From JBBQNY01 sp038221545 (lineage in GTDB: Bacteria > Pseudomonadota > Gammaproteobacteria > Xanthomonadales > Ahniellaceae), in assembly GCA_038221545.1 (NCBI GenBank), contig JBBRIE010000001.1, forward strand, positions 1 to 49,818: a stretch of DNA of 49,818 nt, read 5' to 3'. Shown in pieces: positions 43,300 to 49,818 of the stretch (its first letter is position 1; every line of letters starts with the position of its first letter). The translations under genes were made by a program, and so were the position numbers. Under the pieces are notes generated by a model, which had not been told where the DNA came from, did no database searches, and was given only the letters and a program-made list of their open reading frames with translations.

Positions 43300-44667
43300 T
43301 CATGCGGGTCTGGCTGGCCGGACCAACATCGCGCCCGCCAGCAAGAGGGTGGCCAGCAGCCACTTCAACGATGGCGACAGCGGCACCGCTGCAGCGAACG
43401 GCGCGCCGCCCGACGAATAGCTGCCCAGGTCGCGGAGATAGACATCCACTCCCTCGCCGTTGGCGTCGCTGGCAACGAGGTTGGTCCCGAACGAGTGGAA
43501 GCCGACGAAGCGACCGTCGCCCGAGATCGTCGGGCTCAGTTCGGGCAGCCGGATGCTGCCGGGGAAGCAGCCGGAGGGCGTCACCGTTTCGCAAAGGTCG
43601 GAAGTCGATCCCATGCTCGCAGGCACGCCTTCGTCGTTCTGCGAGACAAGGGTGAACTGCCGCGTCGAGGTGTCGTACACGAATGCGTGCGGCGCAATGC
43701 TCGTCTGGCCGGGGAAGGCGCCGCGAATCGCGATGCGGGTTCCGTCATCGGACAGGTGCGGCGAATCGCCGTACCAGGGATTCCCCTGCGCGTCGCGCAG
43801 CGCGTCGGAGCGCTGCTGGTCGACGTAATGGATGATCGGTGCGTATTCACCGGCACCCTGTACGAGATTGGTCGCATACGATTCGTACACCAGCACGCTG
43901 CCATCCCGGTTGAGACTGGGTCGCGCGAGGCGGCCATTCGAGAAGCCTCCATCGAGCGCCCTGCTCACGAGCCGGGTCCGCCCGGTATCGATGTCGAACA
44001 CGTACATCTGGTTCCAGACGACCGTGTCGGGCACGTCGGGCTGTCGGCCGATGAAAGCGACTCGACGCCCGTCTCCGGAGAGCGCGAAATCCCCTGGGCG
44101 GCCGAGCAGCACCGATTCGCCAGTGGCGAGGTCGTACAGGCGAAGTTCGGGGTTCGGCCTACCGACGAGCATCGCCACGCGCCTGCCGGAGTCGTCCACG
44201 CGGGGCACGAAGGCTTCGGTGGCGGCGCTCGGCCCGATCAGCCGTACCTGGCCCTGTTGCCGATCGAGGAAGTAGACGCGGGCTCGCGCAGTGCTGGCGA
44301 CCGGATCGATGTTGCATGCGTACGAGGAAAACACGACGTAACGCGCATCCGCACTCATGTCGGCGGCGGCCGACCCGCCATACGCGCCGGCACACGCTGC
44401 GGGCTCGCCGGCATGGTTGCGCGTGACCAGTTCAGTGGTCCCCGCCTGGCGGTCGCGCAGGTACCAGCCCTCGGGATCGTTGGCGGAGCCGCCCTGACCC
44501 GTCCAGTGGTTCTGGAACAGTACGAAGCGTCCGTTGGAGGAGACGACCGCCTGGGTGGCCCGGTCCGCCTGGATGCCGGCACGGGAGATGCTCACCAGTT
44601 CGGTGGACTGCGCATGCGCGGCCGCGACTGCGCACAGGGTCAACGCAATGCCGCACAGTCGCAGCAC
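43300..44667 (-). CDS. Exported TolB-like (PD40) beta-propeller protein with C-terminal sorting-like helix
   Basis: 455 residues from a GTG at 44667, one base after the lipoprotein stop codon. The signal peptide (LRLCGIALTLCAVAAAHAQ) precedes WD40-like PD40 blades: RATQAVVSSNGRFVLFQN, SADARYVVFSSYA, VDDSGRRVAMLVG, LSGDGRRVAFIG, LNRDGSVLVYESYA, LSDDGTRIAIRG and ISGDGRFVGFHSFGTNL. The C-terminus VPLSPSLKWLLATLLLAGAMLVRPARPA has a small motif, a hydrophobic helix and basic residues, resembling an IPTL-type exosortase or rhombosortase signal. The exact ligand is unknown; surface location is inferred. Confidence 0.8.
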   Translation of the reverse strand: MLRLCGIALTLCAVAAAHAQSTELVSISRAGIQADRATQAVVSSNGRFVLFQNHWTGQGGSANDPEGWYLRDRQAGTTELVTRNHAGEPAACAGAYGGSAAADMSADARYVVFSSYACNIDPVASTARARVYFLDRQQGQVRLIGPSAATEAFVPRVDDSGRRVAMLVGRPNPELRLYDLATGESVLLGRPGDFALSGDGRRVAFIGRQPDVPDTVVWNQMYVFDIDTGRTRLVSRALDGGFSNGRLARPSLNRDGSVLVYESYATNLVQGAGEYAPIIHYVDQQRSDALRDAQGNPWYGDSPHLSDDGTRIAIRGAFPGQTSIAPHAFVYDTSTRQFTLVSQNDEGVPASMGSTSDLCETVTPSGCFPGSIRLPELSPTISGDGRFVGFHSFGTNLVASDANGEGVDVYLRDLGSYSSGGAPFAAAVPLSPSLKWLLATLLLAGAMLVRPARPA

Positions 44668-44668
44668 G

Positions 44669-44881
44669 TCAGCCGCCCTCCGCTTCCTCGAGGGCCGCGT
44701 CGGCGCGGTCCTTCGTGGCCTGCAGGGTGGCTTCGACCGATTTCGCCCTCTCGATCGCGCGCAACTGGTCGTCGAGGATCGTGGCCTGCGGCGTGGGCGG
44801 CGCAGGCGGCGGCGGGGCATCCGCGCTGCATGAGGCGAGCGCGACCAGTGCGGCGGCACCGGTCAGTATACGACTGGACAT
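44669..44881 (-). CDS. Small lipoprotein
   Basis: 70 residues. MSSRILTGAAALVALASCSAD has a proper lipobox (LASC), so Cys18 would be lipidated. The mature part is a Pro-rich linker (APPPPAPPTPQ) and a single charged helix (ILDDQLRAIERAKSVEATLQATKDRADAALEEAEGG) with heptad-like spacing, suggesting a short coiled coil. It resembles small Lpp-like envelope lipoproteins in design only. It precedes the propeller gene by one base, so the two are probably co-expressed. Confidence 0.75.
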   Translation of the reverse strand: MSSRILTGAAALVALASCSADAPPPPAPPTPQATILDDQLRAIERAKSVEATLQATKDRADAALEEAEGG

Positions 44882-44974
44882 GGCGCGCTCCGTGGCGTGA
44901 TCCCGGCGCAGATCGCCGCGCGCTTGTCGCACGGCGCCTGTTGCTGACTATCCTAGCGCCGGCGCGACGAAGGC

Positions 44975-45766
44975 ATGGCGGGTACGGCGATGAACGATGA
45001 CCGGTGGCGACTCGACGGCCGTGCGGCGCTGGTCACCGGCGCGAGCCGCGGTATTGGCCTTGCCTGCGCGCGCGGGCTTCTCGAGCGCGGCGCGGACGTG
45101 CTGATGACGGCGCGCGACGATGCGCATCTCGACGCCGTCGCCGAGGAGTTGCGCGAGACCTTCGGACATGCGCGCGTGCATGCGCTCGGCGCGGACGCGA
45201 CGCTGCCCGAACAGCGACTCGAGATCTTCGACTGGGTCGACGACCTCGACGTATCGCTCTCGCTGCTGGTCAACAACGTCGGCAACAACGAGCGGCGGCG
45301 CGCACTCGACTACGACGCGGCGTCGATGCACGAACTGTTCGATGTCAACCTGGTCAGCGCATTCGAGGTCTCCCGCCTGGCGCAGCCGCGGCTGGCGGCG
45401 CATGCGCAGGGCGCGATCGTCAACATCGCCTCGGTCTCCGGACTGACGCACGTGCGCACGGGCGCGGCCTACGGCGCCGCCAAGGCGGCGCTGGTCCAGT
45501 TGACGCGCAACCTGGCCTGCGAATGGGCGAGCGACGGCATTCGCGTCAACGCCGTTGCGCCCTGGTACATCCGCACGCAGCGCACGGCGAGCGCGCTGGC
45601 CGACGCCGACTATCTCGACGAGGTGCTCGCGCGCACTCCGCTCGCGCGCATCGGCGAGCCCGATGAAGTCGCCGCCGCGGCGGTGTTCCTGTGCCTGCCC
45701 GCGTCGGCCTACATCACCGGCCAGTGCCTCGCGGTCGACGGGGGCTTCACCGCGTTCGGGTTCTAG
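44975..45766 (+). CDS. SDR family oxidoreductase (tropinone-reductase-like)
   Basis: 263 residues (an ATG at 44990 would give 258). The motifs are TGASRGIG (NADP-binding), NNVGNN, IVNIASVSG, the catalytic YGAAK and VAPWYIRT, with the C-terminal ITGQCLAVDGGFTAFGF. The WRLDGRAALVTGASRGIG opening and NNVGNNERR run resemble tropinone-reductase-like SDRs of bacteria. The actual substrate is unknown. It faces away from the small lipoprotein gene, with 93 bp between them, and ends 12 bp before the convergent DUF4124-like gene. Confidence 0.87.
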   Translation: MAGTAMNDDRWRLDGRAALVTGASRGIGLACARGLLERGADVLMTARDDAHLDAVAEELRETFGHARVHALGADATLPEQRLEIFDWVDDLDVSLSLLVNNVGNNERRRALDYDAASMHELFDVNLVSAFEVSRLAQPRLAAHAQGAIVNIASVSGLTHVRTGAAYGAAKAALVQLTRNLACEWASDGIRVNAVAPWYIRTQRTASALADADYLDEVLARTPLARIGEPDEVAAAAVFLCLPASAYITGQCLAVDGGFTAFGF

Positions 45767-45778
45767 TGCCGAGCGCGG

Positions 45779-46408
45779 TCAGCGGCAGAACCGCGCCAGC
45801 GCGTCGCGCGCGCCTGCGTATTCCTGGTCGAGTAGCGCACGCCGGTCGTTGAATGCGCGTCGGCGTTCGCTGCCCGTCTCGTCGGCGCGCTGCTTCCACC
45901 AGCCGCAAAGTTCACCACGCGGCATGGCGCGGCACGTGTCCTCGACGTAGGTGTACTGGGCACCGAGGCGCGGATCGAGGGTGCCGCTGGCCAACCCGGG
46001 GCCGCTGCTGCCCACGCCAAGCGTCCACAGCGGTACGTAGCGCCCGCGCGGCGTGGGACTGGCGTTCACGTAACTGCTCCCGTCCGGTGACGTGCAACGG
46101 AACATCTGCGGCAACGGATCCTCGATGCGCACCTGCGCCACCGGCGGTGGCCTGGCCGGCTGCCCGGGCGGATCGGCGATCACGGACTCGACGGGCGGCG
46201 AACGATGCGCACGCGCCAGCAGCGGCGCGTCGAGGGCTTCCTCATGCTCCGCGCACGCGCGATCCCGGTAGGCGATGCTGCCGTCGCTCGCCCGGCACTT
46301 GAACACCTCGCCTGCGTCCACCTGCGAGGCGAAGCCAAGCACGCAGCCGAGCAGCGCGCCGACGCGCCGTTTCGACGCGCCCGCGTGGGCTGGCGGATCC
46401 GCAGTCAT
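45779..46408 (-). CDS. Exported DUF4124-like protein
   Basis: 209 residues from ATG 46408. After a signal peptide (RRVGALLGCVLGFASQVDA) comes GEVFKCRASDGSIAYRDRACAEHEE, the short Cys-Cys beta domain of DUF4124, common in exported proteins of Xanthomonadales. A Pro-rich linker leads to a second similar unit (QMFRCTSPDGSSYVNASPTP) and a C-terminal helical region with four further cysteines (DTCRAMPRGELCGWWKQ, ARFCR). Function is unknown; periplasmic location is inferred. Confidence 0.72.
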   Translation of the reverse strand: MTADPPAHAGASKRRVGALLGCVLGFASQVDAGEVFKCRASDGSIAYRDRACAEHEEALDAPLLARAHRSPPVESVIADPPGQPARPPPVAQVRIEDPLPQMFRCTSPDGSSYVNASPTPRGRYVPLWTLGVGSSGPGLASGTLDPRLGAQYTYVEDTCRAMPRGELCGWWKQRADETGSERRRAFNDRRALLDQEYAGARDALARFCR

Positions 46409-46437
46409 GGGCCGGATGCTACTCCCGCTGCGCAGCA

Positions 46438-47391
46438 TCACTGCCAGGGCAGGCGCTCGAGGTCGAGGTTGCCACCGGAAACGATGACGCCGACGCGCTT
46501 GCCCGTGAACGGTTCGGGGTGCGCGAGGATCGCAGCGAGCGCGACCGCGGCGGACGGCTCAACGACCAGCTTGAGGCGCTCGAACATGAGGCGCATGGCT
46601 GCAACGATCTGGTCTTCGGTCGCGGTGGCGACGCCGGTGGCATGCTCGCGCAGGATCGCGAATGGCAATTCGCCGAGCGTGGCCCGCAGCCCGTCGCAGA
46701 TAGTGTCGATGGGCCATTCGGTGATCCGGCGGCCCTGCGCGAGCGATGCCTGGGCGTCCGCGGCGGAAGCCGGTTCCGCGCCCCAGACCTGGATGTGCGT
46801 AGAACGTCCGTGCGCCGCGATGGCAGTGCCGGACAACAGGCCGCCACCCGATACCGGCGCGACGACCACGTCGAGCGGCGCCGTGACCTGCTCCAGAAGC
46901 TCGAGCGTCGCGGTGCCCTGCCCGGCGATCACGCGCGCGTCGTCGAACGGATGCACCGCCACCGCGCCTGTTTCCGCGATCACTTCCGCCATCCCGGCAT
47001 TGCGCGCCGCCATGGTCGGGGCGCAGTCAATCACACGGGCGCCGTAGCGCGCGATCGCGGCGCGCTTGGTCGCGGCGATGCTGGTCGGGACCACCACGTA
47101 CGCCGGTACGCCCCGCAATTGCGCCGCGCGCGCGATCGCCGCCCCGTGGTTGCCGGAACTCTGCGTGGCGATGCCGCGCGCCGCGTCCGCATCGTCGAGC
47201 GAGAAGACCGCGTTGCAGGCACCGCGGAACTTGAACGCGCCGACGCGCTGGAAGTTCTCGCACTTGAACACAAGTTCGCAGCCGGCCAGGGCATCCAGGC
47301 TCGCGGACTGCAAGATGACGGTGCGACGGACCCACGGCGCTATGCGCCGGGCGGCCGTCTCGACCGCATCGATGTCGGGCAAGGCGTTCAT
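46438..47391 (-). CDS. PLP-dependent threonine/serine dehydratase (serine racemase-like)
   Basis: 317 residues, fold type II. The Schiff-base lysine is Lys54 in ENFQRVGAFKFRGA. SSGNHGAAIA binds substrate, PVSGGGLLSG the phosphate, and VIVSGGNLD closes the cofactor site. There is no C-terminal ACT domain, so it is a catabolic or racemase-type enzyme, not feedback-regulated IlvA. It releases ammonia and a 2-oxo acid from Thr or Ser, or handles 3-hydroxyaspartate. The ATG overlaps the EamA stop by 4 bp, implying one transcript with an exporter. Confidence 0.88.
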   Translation of the reverse strand: MNALPDIDAVETAARRIAPWVRRTVILQSASLDALAGCELVFKCENFQRVGAFKFRGACNAVFSLDDADAARGIATQSSGNHGAAIARAAQLRGVPAYVVVPTSIAATKRAAIARYGARVIDCAPTMAARNAGMAEVIAETGAVAVHPFDDARVIAGQGTATLELLEQVTAPLDVVVAPVSGGGLLSGTAIAAHGRSTHIQVWGAEPASAADAQASLAQGRRITEWPIDTICDGLRATLGELPFAILREHATGVATATEDQIVAAMRLMFERLKLVVEPSAAVALAAILAHPEPFTGKRVGVIVSGGNLDLERLPWQ

Positions 47392-48344
47392 GCCGCGGAG
47401 GATGCCGGAATCGGCAAGGTTCCGGTGCGTGCCCCGCCAAGGCTTGCAAGCGCAGAGCCGGCGACCACCAGCACGGCCCCGCACCACCCGAGCAGGGCGA
47501 CGCGCTCCGCCGCCATCGCGCCTGGCGCGAGCGCCGCGAACGCGTAGCCGCAGAGCAGCGTCAGCACCGGCGTCAGCGCCAGCACCAGGCTCACGCGCGA
47601 AGCCTGCCAGTGCGCCAGCGCCGCGGCAAAGGCGCCGTAGGCGACGAGGGTGTTGACCGAGCAGAACAGCAGCAGCCAGGCGTGGGTGGGGTCCATCGCC
47701 AGCAGCTGGCGCGGGTGCGCGAACGGCGCGAGCACCACGGCGCCGGCGACGAAGATGACACCCAGTACCGCCGCGACCGACAGCCGCGTGAGCAGTTGCT
47801 TCTGCGCCAATGCGTAGCCGGCCCACACGATCGCGGCGAGCAGCACCCAGGCGCTGCCGGCGAGATAGACCGCCGGCTGTGACTGTTGCCGCCACTGTTC
47901 GTGCGCAAACAGCGCGAGGCCCAACACCACGGCGGTCAAGCCGAGCCATTGCCAGAGGGCGTAGCGCTCGCGAAATACCACCAGCGCGCCAAGCGCCATG
48001 AGCAGCGGCGCGGCCTGGATCAGCAGTTGCGCGTTGGCGGGCGAGGTCGCGTCGACGCCGAACAGGTAGAAGACGTAGTTGCCGATGAGGCCGGCGCAGG
48101 CGAGCGCGAGCAGTTTCCGGTGTCCGCCGCCGATGCCCCGCAGCGAACCAAGTTCGCCGCGAAGGCCAAGCCAGCCCAGTGTCACCACGGCGGCGAAGAC
48201 GAAGCGGGCCCAGGTCAGAGTGATCGGGTCGAGTGCATCGAGCGTCAGCTTGAGCGCGATCGGCAGCGTCGACCAGCAGGCGGTGGTGACGAGCGCAAGC
48301 GCCAACCCCAATCGCCAGCGACCGCTCGGCTGATGGCGCGACAT
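47388..48344 (-). CDS. EamA/DMT superfamily transporter
   Basis: 318 residues from ATG 48344 (MSRHQPSGRWRLGLALALVTTACWSTLPIALKLTLDAL). Ten membrane helices in two EamA repeats: the first has DPITLTWARFVFAAVVTLGWLGL and AGLIGNYVFYLFGVDATSPANAQLLIQAAPLLMALGALVVFRER, the second WVLLAAIVWAGYALAQKQLL and VNTLVAYGAFAAALAHWQASRVSLVLALTPVLTLL. Family members export amino acids or metabolites. Coupling to the dehydratase suggests an amino-acid-related substrate, which is inference. Confidence 0.88.
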   Translation of the reverse strand: MSRHQPSGRWRLGLALALVTTACWSTLPIALKLTLDALDPITLTWARFVFAAVVTLGWLGLRGELGSLRGIGGGHRKLLALACAGLIGNYVFYLFGVDATSPANAQLLIQAAPLLMALGALVVFRERYALWQWLGLTAVVLGLALFAHEQWRQQSQPAVYLAGSAWVLLAAIVWAGYALAQKQLLTRLSVAAVLGVIFVAGAVVLAPFAHPRQLLAMDPTHAWLLLFCSVNTLVAYGAFAAALAHWQASRVSLVLALTPVLTLLCGYAFAALAPGAMAAERVALLGWCGAVLVVAGSALASLGGARTGTLPIPASSAA

Positions 48345-48610
48345 CCACTCTCCCCCGGGCGAACGACCCGGGAGTATAGGCGAGCGGTCGCAGCGTTCGG
48401 CGGCAAGCCGCACGCGTGCCAGCCGCGCCTGCCTCGGCACCGCGAGCAGCCGCTCGCACCTGCTTGTTCATTGTTGTATCAGGACGTGCCTGAGCCTTCG
48501 CGCGACGATCGTCGCAGCGGAAACCGGCAGGGTTCAGGGGTAATTCACGGCATTCGACGCACGATGAAGAAGCCGTGAACAAAAGGTTTCGGCGCTCGAG
48601 GAACCCGCCC

Positions 48611-49642
48611 ATGAAACGCCTGCTGCCATTCATCGCCCTCGGCCTGCTCGCTGGCTGCGTCAGCTACCCGGAATACGGCTACTACCAGGACGGCCGAGGC
48701 TACGGGTACGGCTACGATCGCTACGAGTATGCGGGCGACGACTACTACGACGACGGTGGCGATTACTACTTCGGCAACGCCCCCGACAGTGCGTACTACT
48801 ACGACGACGGCTACTACGGCTACGGTTCCCACTGGGCCGGATACGGCTACGGCGGGTCGGGCTATGGACTGGGTTCCTACCCCTATGTCGGGTTCGGAAT
48901 TTCGTCGGGCTACTACCCGTACGGCGGCTATTACCCGTACGGCGGCTACTACGGCCATCGCCGATCGCAGCGGCGCGACCGCAACGATCACGACGACCGC
49001 CGCAATCATGGCGACGCGGCGAGCGCGCGCTGGCCCGATGGTCGCGGACGGCACGACAGCGAAGGCGCCAACGACGCCGACGCCAGCAGTGTCGCCGCCC
49101 AGATTGCGCGGCAGCGCGGCGTCAGCGACGCCGCTGCAGCCCGCAGGTATTCGCCCGCCACCGACGCACGTGGCGGCTACTCGCGCCAGCGCGACGCGGG
49201 CGGCTGGCGCAGCGACTATCCCGAGGCGCAACTCGTGTCGCCACGCGCCGGGGCCTCGGGCGACGTGTACTCGCGACAGCCTTCGGTCGCGCCGCAACTA
49301 CGCGAACCGGCGCGGCAGGCCCGCGGATGGAATGGCGAGCCCCAGTATCGCCAACAGCCCCGCGACCAGCCCGCGCGGGTCTGGCGAGGGACGCAGCAAG
49401 CCGAGTCGCGTGGAGACCCTTCGCCACGCTGGAACCTGAGCCCAGGCGTGCAGCCGGGTGCCGCCCGTACCGATGCTCGCCAACCGCAAGCGGCGCCGCG
49501 GTTCCAGACGGCGCCGCGCAGTGACGCTGCGACACAGCGGTTTTCGCAGCCATCCCCGCAGCCGCGTATCGAGTCGCGCGGTGATACCGGCGGATCGACC
49601 GGAAACTCCCGTCGGGAACGGGACATGAACGACGAGCGTTGA
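48611..49642 (+). CDS. Tyr/Gly-rich lipoprotein with disordered Arg/Gln-rich tail
   Basis: 343 residues from ATG 48611. MKRLLPFIALGLLAGCVSYPEYGYY carries a lipobox (LAGC). The next 100 residues are extraordinarily rich in Tyr, Gly and Asp (YGYYQDGRGYGYGYDRYEYAG, GYYPYGGYYPYGGYYG), with hydrophobic residues rare. The rest is charged and Arg/Gln/Asp/Pro/Ser-rich, with no fold apparent. It is probably an outer-membrane or periplasmic intrinsically disordered protein. No catalytic motif is seen. Similar Tyr/Gly-rich lipoproteins occur in Xanthomonadales, but their role is unknown. Confidence 0.78.
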   Translation: MKRLLPFIALGLLAGCVSYPEYGYYQDGRGYGYGYDRYEYAGDDYYDDGGDYYFGNAPDSAYYYDDGYYGYGSHWAGYGYGGSGYGLGSYPYVGFGISSGYYPYGGYYPYGGYYGHRRSQRRDRNDHDDRRNHGDAASARWPDGRGRHDSEGANDADASSVAAQIARQRGVSDAAAARRYSPATDARGGYSRQRDAGGWRSDYPEAQLVSPRAGASGDVYSRQPSVAPQLREPARQARGWNGEPQYRQQPRDQPARVWRGTQQAESRGDPSPRWNLSPGVQPGAARTDARQPQAAPRFQTAPRSDAATQRFSQPSPQPRIESRGDTGGSTGNSRRERDMNDER

Positions 49643-49818
49643 AGTGTCCAATCGTGACCATGCCGTGCCCGGCCAGTCAGCTGGCAGCAGAGGTCGATTC
49701 GTATAATCCGGGCTGCAGCAACGAGCGCTGCAGCGAATCAAAAATTCTGGTGCCCGGGTTCTAGTCCTCTTGGATTCCCCCCTGTTCCCGAAAGGTCTAC
49801 CGGGCATCAGATTCTCAC
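49643..49818 (+). other. Right-edge non-coding region with a TATAAT box and hairpins
   Basis: No gene is evident. TATAAT occurs at 49702-49707, a consensus -10, but I see no good -35 at the right distance. Downstream, CTGCAGC (49713-49719) and GCTGCAG pair, and a longer pairing joins ATTCTGGTGCCCGG (about 49744-49757) with the segment near 49799-49813. This could be the start of a structured RNA or a leader of the next gene, cut off by the window. Confidence 0.35.

Noticed and set aside
46438..48633. One long minus-strand frame reading from the dehydratase through the exporter region
   Set aside because: The part upstream of 47391 is an out-of-frame shadow of the EamA gene; the dehydratase starts at the ATG overlapping the exporter stop.
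49745..49785. tRNA gene suggested by a GGTTCTAGTCC-like T-loop
   Set aside because: No acceptor, D-arm or anticodon arm can be fitted around it.

Overview
The window is GC-rich (roughly two thirds G+C), densely packed chromosomal DNA of a gammaproteobacterium, most likely of the Xanthomonadales/Lysobacterales. The pointers are the rho / trxA // rhlB neighbourhood, a long-tailed RhlB, a Coq7-type quinol hydroxylase, an OleD-like reductase, a sigma factor/DUF3619/DUF3106 trio, and GTAG-type REP palindromes of the kind known from Stenotrophomonas. Species cannot be fixed from sequence alone. No rRNA, tRNA, transposase, integrase, phage or CRISPR array was seen.

Layout. 1-309: start of a secreted CSLREA-type protein running off the left edge. 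677-2931: macrodomain hydrolase coupled to a SulP transporter. 2996-8063 (minus): OleD-like reductase, coq7, a GlcF-like Fe-S protein and a DUF885 metallopeptidase. 8295-8624: decayed yefM-yoeB toxin-antitoxin locus with its operator. 8690-12387 (minus): lipid/acyl-CoA cluster (acyl-CoA dehydrogenase, APH-type phosphotransferase, histidine phosphatase) interrupted by an unknown secreted protein. 12388-17100: rho and trxA on the minus strand, rhlB divergent, with REP-like palindromes around rho. 17195-27947: part of a type II secretion locus, gspC-gspD-gspE and gspF, broken by a frameshifted GFA gene, a large secreted beta-propeller gene and an opposing TonB-like gene; a copy of the gspE 3' end lies downstream of the inserted propeller gene. 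28171-31448: ftsE-ftsX, a two-receiver regulator and ung.

31569-37117: rpoH preceded by a perfect CIRCE (HrcA) operator, priA on the other strand, then a 598-bp gap holding two perfect inverted DnaA boxes and an AT-rich stretch, then a sigma factor/DUF3619/DUF3106 operon. 37122-39780 (minus): three translationally coupled genes (epimerase, DUF3667 membrane protein, DUF4286). 39823-43211: MATE exporter and SppA protease, ended by a clear intrinsic terminator. 43300-49818: secreted propeller protein with a C-terminal sorting-like helix, small lipoprotein, SDR, DUF4124-like protein, PLP dehydratase coupled to an EamA exporter, a Tyr/Gly-rich lipoprotein, and an unassigned right end with a TATAAT box.

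The most interesting signals are the CIRCE operator on rpoH, the gspE 3'-end duplication around an inserted secreted-protein gene, a GspE lacking its tetracysteine zinc site, the deletion-fused yefM-yoeB remnant that keeps its operator, and the origin-like DnaA-box pair beside priA. I did not find a convincing wholly new multi-gene system; the locus at 17-28 kb is the best candidate for unusual biology.
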